Source of the DNA: Adiantum capillus-veneris
Taxonomy: Eukaryota > Streptophyta > Polypodiopsida > Polypodiales > Pteridaceae
Direction: 5' to 3'
Length of the DNA: 64,000 bases
NCBI GenBank assembly: GCA_014529385.2
Contig: CM043970.1
Coordinates: 64,212,996 to 64,276,995, forward strand
A program made the position numbers and the translations under genes. Under the pieces are notes generated by a model. That model had not been told where the DNA came from. It ran no database searches and worked only from the letters and a program-made list of their open reading frames with translations. Position 1 is the first letter of the stretch. Each line of letters begins with the position of its first letter. This document shows positions 21,494 to 32,394 of the stretch, one piece after another.

Positions 21494-23121
21494 TGTCATA
21501 AAATCTAATATCTAACCAACCCAATGATTTTCTCATATTAAATTGATCACTTAATGTGGGAGAATAAACGGGAACAAGTGTTAAGATATAGATATGTGCT
21601 TATAGATCTATCTCAACACGGGGCCAATGGTAAAGGGGCCCAAAAGGGAGATGGTCTATCAAAGAGCAAGGCTAACCAATGGAGCATAAGACCTTAGGGT
21701 TAGCTTCATTGAAGACCTCCAATAATGTGTGTAAAAGTCCTTTGACCTTAGGTAAGCTAGGGCTGAGCTTGAGGTGGGAACCCGGCCCAAGCTCGAGGTG
21801 CTTGACCTGCTTGAGGTGCTTGTCGTGTGAGGTGTTTGTCCTGCTTGAGGTGCTTGATTAAGGTGCTTGAGGTGCTTGACTTACTCCATGATTGAGGTGC
21901 TTGACTTGCTACATGATTAAGGTGCTTGAGGTGCCTTGAGATGCTTGCCTGAGATGCTTGTGGGAACACCCCCTAGTCAAGTGCTTTGTCATGCTTGATG
22001 ACTAAGGTGCTTGAGCTCCTAAAGTCAAAAGCATCCCTACAAGAGGGGGGGCGAGCCCTTTTCCTAGGGATTAGAGAGAGAACACACACTCACACTCACA
22101 AGGGAAGCCCAGCTTGAAGAGGCAGCAAGGACACATGTCAGGTCCCTACCCATGTTACCTTCATGTGTTGCTTGAAGCCTATTGGCTAGGCTTCAAAGGG
22201 GTCCAATGATAAATTACTTGAATTATCTAATTGTTTTTTCATTTATCAAGTCCTCTCTCTCAAAGGGGAAAGGGGGACACTTGTCCCAAGGCTACCCATG
22301 TTGCTTGTAATGGCTCCTGCTTGTGATTGGCTAGGCTTGGAGGGGTCTAATGAGCTTCAAGCATGAGCTACAAGGGGGGGTCGACCCAAGCAAGCTAGGG
22401 GGGTGCTTAGGGGGTATACTCACCCACACACACTCACAAACACTCTCATTGTGTACTATGCAAAGTGCAAGAGCTCCCTCTCCTTCTCCAAGAAAGTAGA
22501 GGTTGAGAGCCTACACCAACACTCTTGGCTATGGAGTGCAAATCCAACCAAGAGCCATGCTTCAATGCTTAAGCTTGCCATCTCCTTCTTCTTCTTTACT
22601 ATTCTATTATGTATGCTAGCAACAAGAGTATGATAAGTGAGGAACTAATTCTTTCTCCTACGAAATGTTTCTTCTTCCTCTTCCCTACCCTCATTCCCTT
22701 CTAGCTCTCTCCACCTTCGAAGGTGTTTGAGGTCTTGGAACTGAGGCTTGGGATAGTTAAATCTTTCTTCAAGTTCATGTTATGCTATGATTGTGATGCA
22801 TGAAGCTTTCCATCTTCATTGCATCACCTAGGTCACAAGGAACACAAAGAATGTATTGTAACAAGTCTCTCTTAATGGGAGAAATCATAATACAAATGCC
22901 TATTGGAGGGGGGACCGGCTCCAATAAATCCGGTCCTCAACTGTTGTCATGTTCTCTAAACTCTCTCTCTTGCAAAAGTATTGTCTATGCCAAGTTGACT
23001 AATTGCTATGATTATGTTGCTTACTTCAATTATGTCAACCCGCTATGCTCACAAAATCATTTCTTGAAAGTACTCTCATTAAATTCCGCTACTCTCACAT
23101 ATTAAGGCAAATTCCATTACA
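21494..23121 (+). repeat. 3' LTR of the chromovirus
   Basis: It is 1628 bp long with the same TGTCATAAAATC start and CCATTACA end as the 5' LTR. Differences are scattered single-base changes and small indels, mostly in the GCTTGAGGTG repeats near 21800-21900 (for example a shorter GTCGTGTGAGG segment). The satellite resumes immediately with the CCTAA target duplication. Confidence 0.93.
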
Positions 23122-24885
23122 CCTAACCCAACCTATAACCTAACCTAACCTAACTTATAGCCTAAACCTAACCTAACCGAAGTTCGTTTGTATTTTTTGA
23201 AGTGCATTAGTCATTTGTGAAGTCCGTTTGTATTTTTTCTACTATTTGCAGCTAGCTCTAACTTAATCTATAACCTAACCTAACCTAATCTATAACCGAA
23301 CTTAACCTAATCTATAACCTAACCTAACCTATAACTTATAACTTAACATATAACCTAAACCTAAATATAACCTAACCTAACTGAAGTCCGTTTGCATTTT
23401 TGGAAGTACACGAGTCATTTTCGAAGTTCGTTCCCCTTTTTTTCTACTATTTGTCACTAGCTCGAACAACCTCACATCCTCTAGCCATGCCCGATCCCTG
23501 CACACCTCGATCTAGAGGTGCACGGAGATTAGGACCACAGGGTAATAATCTCGTCTTTATTGATCAATGACTATATATTAGGGTTTTTGAAGTCTGTGTA
23601 CACTTTTTAAGTCCAATTGAGTTATTTTACTTTATTTATCAAAGTTCGTTTGTGTTTTTTGAAGTACACAAGTCATTTCCAAAGTTCGTTTGCATTTTTC
23701 TTACTATTTGCCGCTAGCTCTGACCTAACCTATAATCTAACCTAACCTAACCTATAATCTATAACCTAACCTAACCTATAGCCTAAACCTAACCTAATCT
23801 AAGTCTATTTGTGTTTTTTGAAGTACACGCCTCATTTTTGAAGTCCATTTGCGTTTTTTAACTATTTTCTGTTAGCTCTAACTTAGCATATAACCTAAAC
23901 CTAACCTAACCTAATTTATAACCTAACCTAACCTATAACCTATAACCTAACATATAACCTAAACCTAACCTAGCCAAAGTCCGTTTGCATTTTTTGAAGT
24001 ACACAAGTCATTTCCGAAGTTGTTTGTAATTTTTCTATTATTTGTTGCTCGTTAACTCTAACCTAACGTATAACTTGACCTAACCTATAACCTAAACCTA
24101 AACCTAACCTAACCTAACCTATAACATAACCTATAATATATAACCTAACATAACCTAACCTAACTGAAGTCCGCTTGCGTTTTTTGAAGTACACGAGTCA
24201 TTTTCGAAGTATGTTTGCATTTTTTCTACTATTTGCTAGCTCTAACCTAGCCTATAACTTAAATTATAACCTAAACCTAACTTATAACATGACCTAACAT
24301 AATCTATAACCTAATCTAACCTAGTCGAAGTCCGTTTGCGTTTTTTGAAGTACAAGAGTCATTTTTTAAGTTCATTTGCATTTTTTCTACTATTTGTCGT
24401 TAGCTCTAACTTAACCTAAAACCTAAACTTAACTTATAACCTAACCTATAATCTATAATCTAATGTAACCTAACCTATAATTTAAACCTAACCTATAACC
24501 TAACCTAACCGAAGTCCGTTTGCATTTTTTGAAGTACATGAGTCAATTTCAAAGTCCGTTTGTATTTTTTTTTACTATGTGCCACTAGCTCTAACACAAC
24601 CTATAACCTAACCTAACTTATAATCTAAACCTAACTTATAACCTAAACCTAACCTATAACTTAATCTAATCGAAGTTCGTTTGCGTTTTTTGAAGTACAC
24701 GAGTAATTTTCAAAGTTCGTTTGCGTTTTTGCTACTATTTGGTGCTAGCTCTAACCTAACATAACCTATAACTTAACCTATAACCTAAACCTAACGTATA
24801 ACCTATAACCTAGCCTAATCTATAACCTAACCTAGCCTATAACCTAAACTTAAACCTATAACCTAAACCTCAATCGCATGATGAT
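23122..24885 (+). repeat. Telomere-like satellite, right part (about ten units)
   Basis: Runs of CCTAACC, CTATAACC and CCTAAACC, variable in length, alternate with a conserved spacer of roughly 85 bp. The spacer reads approximately GAAGTCCGTTTGCGTTTTTT, GAAGTACACGAGTCATTTT, a second GAAGTTCGTTTGCATTTTTT and CTACTATTTGCCGCTAGCTC. Spacers recur near 23170, 23380, 23640, 23805, 23975, 24165, 24330, 24510 and 24670, about every 170-200 bases. The CCTAAC motif resembles diverged telomeric DNA (TTAGG or TTTAGGG type read on the other strand). With the left part it formed one array before the chromovirus inserted. Confidence 0.88.
23487..23570 (+). other. Conserved 27-codon mini-ORF in satellite unit (copy C)
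   Basis: It starts MPDPCTPRSRGARRLGPQ and ends NNLVFIDQ followed by TGA. Length and frame equal copies A and B. The flanking block AACCTCACATCCTCTAGCC also matches, so the copy was part of the same satellite before the chromovirus separated it by more than 9 kb. Confidence 0.35.
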
Positions 24886-25086
24886 GATGAGATGGTAACG
24901 AGAACGTTTCCCAAAGCATAATTTCAAAATAAAATTGCATAAAAATTTAAAGCATTGAAATCTTTATGCATGAAGTTTTTTTTGACAATACAATATAATT
25001 TTAGAATAAAATTGCATAAAACTTTAGAGCACTCACATGCGGCCTATTTGAGCAAAAAAGAGTTTTAAAAAAGTCTTCAAACCTGC

Positions 25087-25117
<31 letters not shown>

Positions 25118-25344
25118 CACACGCTATGTTATACACACATACACTAGATTGCACAAACTTACAAGCAATCTTGAAAAGAATCTCACCTCAAGATACTGAG
25201 GAGTAGTCCACAAGCAAGAATTTCACTTTCGACAAGTCGTTGAGCACCATATTTGTAGCAGGTGAGGAAGAGGAGGGCAAGAGAAGAGCCAAAAAAATGG
25301 GGGAAATGTGAAGGGAAAGACCCACGGTTCTATTTTTTACAGGG
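24886..25344. other. AT-rich spacer with a CA microsatellite
   Basis: This is noncoding. AAAATTGCATAAAA is duplicated with about 75 bases between copies (near 24930 and 25008). A poly-A run leading into (CA)n lies at about 25085-25121. No gene is seen. Confidence 0.6.
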
Positions 25345-25566
25345 TTTGTCGATATTGGTGCCGGTATAGACACCAATATGAGCACCGGTATAGGCACCGA
25401 TATAGTCCTCGGTATGGCCGCCGATATAGATGCCGGTATCAACGCCGAAAATTCAAAAGTTAATTTTTTTAGAAACTTGATCTTTTTTCAGATTTACCTA
25501 CATATATATCGACGCTTACCATTGACGCCGATAATTTGACGTCGAAATTTAAGCGAACTCTTGTAG
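25345..25566. mobile_element. CACTA-like 3' terminus with subterminal repeats
   Basis: The right edge reads CTCTTGTAGTG, the inverse of the CACTACAAGAG terminus of plant En/Spm elements, followed by flanking DNA. Inside, between about 25345 and 25445, a 12-bp motif close to GGCACCGGTATA / GACACCGATATA recurs about nine times. Dense direct repeats just inside the ends are typical of CACTA elements. I could not assign the matching 5' end in the window. The 84-codon minus-strand frame here (Pro/Ile/Ser repeats) is a translation of the repeats. Confidence 0.5.
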
Positions 25567-26965
25567 TGACTATGTGATAAAATCCACACCAATATCACTA
25601 TTTTATTTCTTAGGTACCATATACATTGTAAAGCAATAAAGGCAAACTACTTTCTAAAAAACATAATATTTTATTGTGATACCATATGCTTTAAAATACT
25701 AGTGTCACTTTTTTTTTTTTTCTCTCACAAAGAAGCCTCTTATTATAAAATTCTTCTCAATAGACGCTTTATCTAGAACATAGTGAATTTTTACCTTGTT
25801 TTTCCTGTAATCAAATCATTTTTCACAAAAAAAAAAAGTAAAAAGTGTCTTTGACATTTATGCAAAAATGAAAAGGTCCCTTTGAGCTATGAAAGGGTAC
25901 TAGTGGGGCAAAGGTTTGATCCCCAGCCACACGCTCGATCCCCGCCCTCTCTCTCTTTCCCTTTCTTTTTCACTCTCTCTGCTATACGTCCTCGTTATGA
26001 TGTCGAAGCTCAAGGAGGCCCTTGTCATTATCCCCAACCTCCGTCAGTGGTCTACCCCTCGTGGCCCTGGTCCTCTGATCCTGCTACCACTCTGCCAGCT
26101 AGCCTCGGTTCGTGATCTCCGTCTCCACCGGCGACCGCTACAACCCAACAATCGCCTCCTAGCCTAGCTGGCCGTCTGCTATCCTCACAACACCGCCCTA
26201 CACTGACTTACCTTCACCTTTCAAGCCTCTACATCTTCATTTATCGCCTCCAACGTGCCCTGGCACTTGCGTACATTTCCCGATGGTGAGCCTTAGACCT
26301 CAGCCTTCGTTCCTTACATGTGCTCACCCCACCTTGCCTCACAACTGCCAGCTCTGCCACACAGCTCCCACGCCTCCTTGTTGAATCCGCCTGTGCCGGC
26401 TGTGTATGATGCCTGTTTCATTAGTACGCCTATGTATGATGCCTGTTTCATTAGTACGCCAATCCCTTTATCCCTAGATGGACTTGCCTCCACATAACGT
26501 CTCCGATCACAGCCTACACCACGTTTTAAACCGTTTTTCCACATGTGAACAAGTCATAAAACTATAGTGCTTCGTTGGTAGCATTTGTATCGAATTGAAG
26601 CGAGTCTGGAGATAAGAGAAAATAAAACATTTGAATCTCACTATACGCTAACGTCGAAGTAGTAAGAACTTAGAAGAGAAAAGCTTTGAGAGAGAGAGAG
26701 AGAGAGAGAGGTGAGAGAGAGAGAGAGAGATAACACTTATGCTTTGTTTTCCACAGATCCTATTACCTTAAGTTGACATGCAGATTGTGTGCGTACAATG
26801 CCATGATCTTATGTCTCAATTTTTATATGTCTAAATATGTCCTTTGTTTTTAGTTTGTATTAGTTCTTCGATTTGCTCGTGCTCTGTAGTGTGGATTCTT
26901 GTCATTTCTGCGAGTGTGATTGTGTCATTTGAAGATTCAACGAGAGTATATATCCCTAGAGAAGA

Positions 26966-27010
<45 letters not shown>

Positions 27011-27230
27011 GTGGAATTGGAGCTGATCTCTTGAGACAGCTAATTCCAGTGTTAGAAGATTTCAGCTACTAGTGTGAGAAGATTTCAAACAGTGGACTGG
27101 ACAGAAATCAGAAACTAAACTGGAATTTGGATACTGGAATAAGAATCAGACTTATGTACTAAAAATAATGTTCACATTCAGATTCAGAATACTGGACAAG
27201 AAGTAAGTGTAACTGGAATATCTTCCATGA
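25567..27230. other. Intergenic stretch with GA microsatellites and a 30-bp duplication
   Basis: No gene is recognised. TGTATGATGCCTGTTTCATT is duplicated in tandem (about 26401-26460, unit 30 bp). (GA)n tracts lie at about 26690-26731 and 26969-27007. A more GC-rich part (about 25890-26330) carries overlapping frames of 76-83 codons without domains. It could be a decayed gene or element border, but nothing supports a product. Confidence 0.5.
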
Positions 27231-27259
27231 TTGGGATTATAGATAAAAGATTACATTGA

Positions 27260-27750
27260 ATATGATTTACAAAGAGAGTACAGCCGACAACACCTGCCAA
27301 TGATTCTCAAGTACAAGTGTAGCCAAAGTGCTAACCCAAATGATCACAATTGTCAACCCGATTACAATGTAATGGGCCCTATTTATACAGTTCGGGTTTA
27401 CTATAGTAATCACCATAGTAACTACTAAGTAATTCGTTGCCCATCTCCTAAGAGAACATTCCCACATAGTAAAACTATCCAGCCGTCTACATCCTTCCCT
27501 TCTTTCTTGAATTTTGGCAAGATTCCAAAATTTCTGAAAAATTCCCCTGTCTGATTCTGATGTGAGACTGAAAAATCCATCGTCTAGTTCTGATGTTGGG
27601 AATTGGGCTTGACCACTGACAGAGTGGCCATTCAAAGATTGTGAGAGGCAGCTGAAAAGGCCAAGGTAGAGCTCTCATCAGGCCAAGGTGGAGCTCTCAT
27701 CTCCACCTTCCCGCTGAGGAAGAAAAGTCACCACTGAATTCTGAGATGGA
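27260..27750 (-). promoter_or_regulatory. Possible LTR-like regulatory region with TATA box (minus strand)
   Basis: On the minus strand TATAAATA at 27387-27380 sits in CTGTATAAATAGGGCCC, a strong plant TATA context. About 130 bases further on is ATTCAATGTAATC, possibly a polyadenylation region. It lies just downstream of the stop of the minus-strand gag-like gene, where a 3' LTR would be expected. I could not find a matching copy upstream of that gene, so LTR identity is unproven. A 122-codon frame in it has no known domain. Confidence 0.35.
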
Positions 27751-27751
27751 A

Positions 27752-30700
27752 CTACCTAGTATCCTTCCATTGGACCGTCTTACGTTTGCCCTTTGACCTT
27801 GAGGGTGCCTGAGAAGTCCCACTACCAGCATTCTCCTTTTGAATCAGTCGGTAAATGGCCTCCTGCTCAAGCTGATCCCGCCTTTCTGTGGTCATCTCTA
27901 CTTCATGAGGCATGAGGGAATGATAGGTTTTTGTGTCAGGATCATAGAGTGTACACCTACCCTTGCTAATCCTGGTTCTGGCCAGCTTATGACAATGCGA
28001 AGCAGTATGGATCCTTCCTTCTGGAAAAGGCTGATTAGTTTTGACTCGACCTTCGAAAAGAATCTCATCCATCTCCTTATACTGTGGTGCCAGACCCGCC
28101 TTAGCTGCAATATCCTTTTCAGGCAATTTAGAAGATTCGACAGTAAGTTGCAGCAGCTGATTAGTAATCTTGGTCAGGCCTCTGATCTGAATCTTCCACT
28201 GACCCATACACATCCGGACCCTATGCATCTCCTCTTTCAGTGCCTGAATATCATTGAGTTGGAGAGCATCATTGAACAACATTTGCCAAGTTTTCCATTC
28301 CACAGTCGATCGCTCATACCAATCCTGAAGCTCATCAATAATCTTGAAGTATGTAAGACGATCAACTGGTTCTGTATGTTGAGGATACAGTGCTGGAAAG
28401 AATCTTGGCAGCTCCGTCTCTCTTGTTGGAAAAGCATACAAGAGAACTGGAGAATCAGGCACAAATTCTAAAAAATTGAGGACAGACTGGTTCTCTTGCT
28501 GCATCATCTTTCTGGTGATTCTCACTAGCTGGAACAATTTTTGGAGAGCAGTTGCATGTGCTCCAACTGACATTCTAGTCTGAGGTCCTTTGCTAGTGGC
28601 TGTCTGATCCTCAAGAATGGCTCTAACTCTCTGATCCAAACTCCTCTGGCAGTTTGCATCTGCACTAAAACCTCCTTTAACTGCTCCCTAACATCTTTCA
28701 TACATTTGTAAGTTGGTTTGTTTCCTAGTAGAAGTTCTAATTCCAGGGCAAGAGAGCGAAAATCTGTAGTAGACTATCTTTGCAAGTGTGGATTGGTCAC
28801 TCTCTCGTTAGCAGTGAGTATCCATTTAGGAACTCTTTCCAGCAGCTGGACTGTGCTGGGATGCGCAGGCAAACGGCAAGCTTCTTGATCATGGAAAGCC
28901 ACTGATTTCCAATGCTCCACCATTTCCCTGGCTCCAACATACAGTCTGTGAAACCGTTCCAAATCAGACAGGAGATCATCATCCTCCAGATACTGTTTGG
29001 TTATGGAGGCCTGTTGATGTCTCAATTGCCTGTTCAGGGTAATAAGTTGCAATGAATGTTGATGATCAGCAGAAGTTGATCCCTCATCCTGCACTTTCAT
29101 TTTCCCTTTAGCCTCCCTACTGAGCTGGGACTGATCAGCTGGCTGATTCCTAGTGTGACTAGGCTGCTGTTCTTCAGACTGTTGATTACCCGACTGGTGC
29201 CCTTCATTCTCTCCTTCCCGTTGGCCCTCATTCTGGCCTGGCTGGTTTGGCTGTGACTGGCCTCCTTCAGTTGGCCCTATACCACCAGTACCAGGTCCTG
29301 GAGGTGGAGATGGTGGTGGGGCATCATCATCATCATTTGTATGCCCTTCTTCTTAGTCATCCTCCTCCTTATCAGCTCCGTCATCCTTGTCTTCCTCTTC
29401 CTTGTCTTCTTCTGCCTTATCAGGAGAAGTTTGTTGCTCAATATAATCCAATATTTCTTGATTCATCAGAGCAGTATTATACTCGGTCACTTTGTCCTGC
29501 AAATCACTCTGCATACTTTCCAGCAAAGACTTCAAATTTTCTAAATCAAAAACAGCATTGCCTGCTGGATTTAGAATTTCAGCCAGGTTGTTATAAATGT
29601 ATCTTTCAGTAAGAGAAGCCTTCATAGCTGTATGGCGAATCAACAAGGAGTTGAATTCCACCCGCTTCATTTTGAGCATTGTTTCAGCCCGTTCTGCAGC
29701 TCTCAATGCTTCATTCCTTTGATTCTTGATGATCATTATCTCATATTCAACGTTAGCTAGCTTCTTGTTTAATAACTCATTAACCCTCTCTGAATGAGCT
29801 TCAAGTACCCTACGTTGTATGTTCTGCTTCTCTCGTGCTTTTTGGAGCTTTTGAATCTGATCTTCACCCTCCTTCAAGTCAGCTTTAACCTTTTTCACTT
29901 CATCTTCTGACCCAGGAGCCTCCACCAGTTGTCCCATACAAGTGACAATAGTATTCCAAGAAGACTGTATGAGGACTGAACATTTGTCCTTTACTGTAGC
30001 TGGATCAGAATCAGTAGGCTCATATATTGTTACTGGAGCTATGTAAGGTAAAGTTGCATAATCATCTTTTCGTAGCAGAAGATGCCCTTTCAGTGGATGG
30101 GTCTGCATTTGCTGCAACTTGTCCTGTTTCACCAGGTGCAGAATGTGTTCAGCATTTGGAGTAGAAACTCCACGTGGAAAAGTTGAAGAGGCTGGGCCTT
30201 TGCCTTTGTCCACTTGGCCCTTGCCTTTGTCCACCGACTGGTCTGCTACTTCTCAGAAGTTGCTGCCTTGGCCTGATCTTTTCCAGAACTAGTAGCAAAT
30301 GCACTTTGTCCTACTGACTGGCTAGGCATAGTCTTCTGAGCAGGTTACTTCTCTATTTGGCTCACTATAGCCTTCTCAGTATTCACAGTCTTGACTTGGC
30401 TTTCTATCTGCCTCAAAAATGCACTGCTCTTTGTCAGTGTAGTCTTTGGCTTCTTTGAACTGCCAACCTGTTCTTCAGTGGCTTTCCTTTTCAGGTCTGT
30501 TGAAGTAGTCTGATTGTCCGTTGCTTCGTCGTCTGAGGACAGCTCAATGTTCTTGGGCTTAGAAACCGGCTTCTCACTCCAAGCCTTTTTTACCTGCTCA
30601 TGAACATCTGCAGCAGTGGCCCAATACAGAAATTTCCAAACATACTAAGCTTTAAAAACATTTTGGGATTTTAGCTTGGTAGTTTGCTAGAGCACATTGT

Positions 30701-31280
30701 GTGACAAGATTTGACAAAGGTTAATAGGAACCTTTGGATCCAATATCTTGAACAATAGCATAGCAAAAAGTTTCTCGAATACATACGTTGGATTGTTCTT
30801 AAGGCTTACTGCTTCAGCCACAAACCTGTAAGTAGTGGAAGCTTCCAGTCCTGCTACTGGAACACCTTGACCACTTGCCTTGCGCTTACGTTTAGCCGCT
30901 TCATCCTCTTTGAGGGCTATACTTATCTGTTGGGGAGTTGCCACAGATGGTTTGGGCTCATTGGGCATCCGGAATGCAAAAGCTATGGTCTCTGATGTAA
31001 CCGACACCTTTCTACCATTCACCATGGCACTGCCATCTTCAGCGTCGAAAGAATCAAGAACTTGCTTGATGATGTCTGCGTCAAAATCAATTCTTGTAGC
31101 TTGCAACACAACTCGGAGATCCCATAGTTGCAGCAAAGTCATTGCTTGGTCGGTAAATACATAACGCTGGATTTTACTGTACGGTATGATGGGAAGGCTT
31201 GCCTTTGCAGCAGCAGCAACTATGGCTTGGGTTTCCTCAAGAGACTCCTGCATCTTGTTTGAGCATTTCCTTCTACCCAT
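27752..31280 (-). pseudogene. Large minus-strand coiled-coil, gag-like plant retroelement gene, broken
   Basis: Reading down from 31280, an Ala/Lys-rich start leads to YSKIQRYVFTDQAMTLLQLW and VNGRKVSVTSETIAFAFRMP. The latter resembles the N-terminal region of plant retroelement proteins of the Athila-associated 'putative plant transposon protein' type. A linker full of Lys, Ser and Gln follows. At 30234-29353 there is a long coiled coil (KADLKEGEDQIQKLQKAREK) ending in an acidic tail. A single in-frame TAA at 29353 separates it from a Gly/Gln/Pro-rich linker and HRLYVGAREMVEHWKSVAFH. After a frameshift near 28660, the C-terminal 295 codons (27752-28639) hold more helices and a basic end. Several stops sit at likely Gln codons. 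No protease, RT or integrase is present. I infer a structural gag-like protein, but the homology call is from memory. Confidence 0.5.
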
Positions 31281-32300
31281 ACACTGTGAAGACGATGAAA
31301 CAGGCGAAGGAGAGGAAGACTTACTTGATCTAGTAGTCTTGTGAAAAGTACCCGACTAATTAGGTCCACCTGTCCGTAGCCATATAGCCGTTTGGATGCT
31401 AGTCTCCCACTTTCCACACCACACTCACCCGTTGCTCTTGTTTTTTAACTAGCACCACATTGTTCTACATGTACAAATAGGGCTACTTTATTAATTATAG
31501 ACACAAGTTCTTTCATAAATCTCTTTAAGTATCACCAAAATATTTCTTTCTCAAAAAATGTCTAATGAAAAGAGTCCTATATTTCAACAAAAAGAATTAT
31601 CCAAATTTTCTTATGAGTTTTCTACTATCCATGGACTTTCTCTTTCTAGCCAGTAGAGCCTTTGCAAAGGATTTATTAATTTTTTGGTTGATTGTGCAGT
31701 TTTTCTAATTGCTAATTGCAAGGGCATCTCACTAACCACAAGGCATCTTGCTAACCGAGAGGCATCTCACCAAAAGCAAGGAATCTTGCTAACCACGAAG
31801 CATTTTGTTAACTGTAAGAAATCTATGAACCTCAGCTTATTCTTTGCTAACCATAGGATCATCTAGCTAATCGTGAGTTCCAAAAGATATTCCTTCAGTA
31901 ATTGTTCTTTTTAAGTGATTCTTTTGACATTTTCAACTAACTCCCTACTATCAAACAACTAATTCCTAATATTAAACAAATTTTAATTTATCAAAAAAAT
32001 CTTTCACTACTCTACACAAGCATATGCTTGTTTTTTAATCACCTTTCTTGGATGGTCTAAGGGGATTCTTAGGCTTGACTTACTATGTCAACATGTATAA
32101 CAATGCAGAATTATAAATTTGTCTTACTAGATCGGTGACGTGTTCGACTACCTCCCGTGGTTGAGGTTGGGTGGCTTTAACTTCTTTTGCAGTCAATACC
32201 TCCACTTGAGCTATGATTCTAGTAGTTGATACCTTCCTTTGCATCTTCTTTGGAGAAGGAACGGTAGGAGCATCATTGGAGCTTTATGTCACTCGCTTTG
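31281..32300. other. Mostly noncoding; ~26-bp tandem repeats at 31715-31865
   Basis: From about 31715 to 31865 the motif CTAACCACAAGGCATCTTG and variants (CTCACCAAAAGCAAGGAATC, CTAACCACGAAGCATTTTG) recur five to six times. This explains the 60-codon frame there. On the minus strand from about 32260 to 32090 an open stretch reads EVKATQPQPREVVEHVTDLV. It has no recognised family and could be a gene remnant. Confidence 0.4.
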
Positions 32301-32307
32301 GGACCAT

Positions 32308-32308
32308 C

Positions 32309-32392
<84 letters not shown>

Positions 32393-32394
32393 CT
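32308..32394 (+). repeat. (TA)n(GA)n compound microsatellite
   Basis: A TA run of about 60 bases passes directly into a GA run of about 30. A GATGGA trinucleotide-pair repeat follows at 32436-32463. The frames on both strands are repeat translations. Confidence 0.9.

Larger units (their letters stand above)
14306..23126 (+). mobile_element. Full-length Ty3/Gypsy chromovirus with CCTAA target duplication
   Basis: The element spans 14311-23121 (8.8 kb). Direct LTRs start TGTCATAAAATC and end CCATTACA. The five bases before the 5' LTR (14306-14310) and after the 3' LTR (23122-23126) are both CCTAA, a target-site duplication taken from the telomere-like satellite. In order it holds the 5' LTR, a tRNA-Met primer site, a leader, gag, protease, RT, RNase H, integrase, a chromodomain, a purine tract and the 3' LTR. 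This gag-PR-RT-RH-IN order with a chromodomain defines chromoviruses of Ty3/Gypsy. Two in-frame stops and two frameshifts in gag-pol mean this copy is not autonomous. The LTRs are nearly identical apart from a few substitutions and short indels, so the insertion is fairly recent. Confidence 0.95.

Noticed and set aside
25882-26167. Overlapping 77- and 83-codon frames as a small gene
   Set aside because: Two overlapping frames of similar length in a GC-richer patch, no domain, no promoter or splice evidence.
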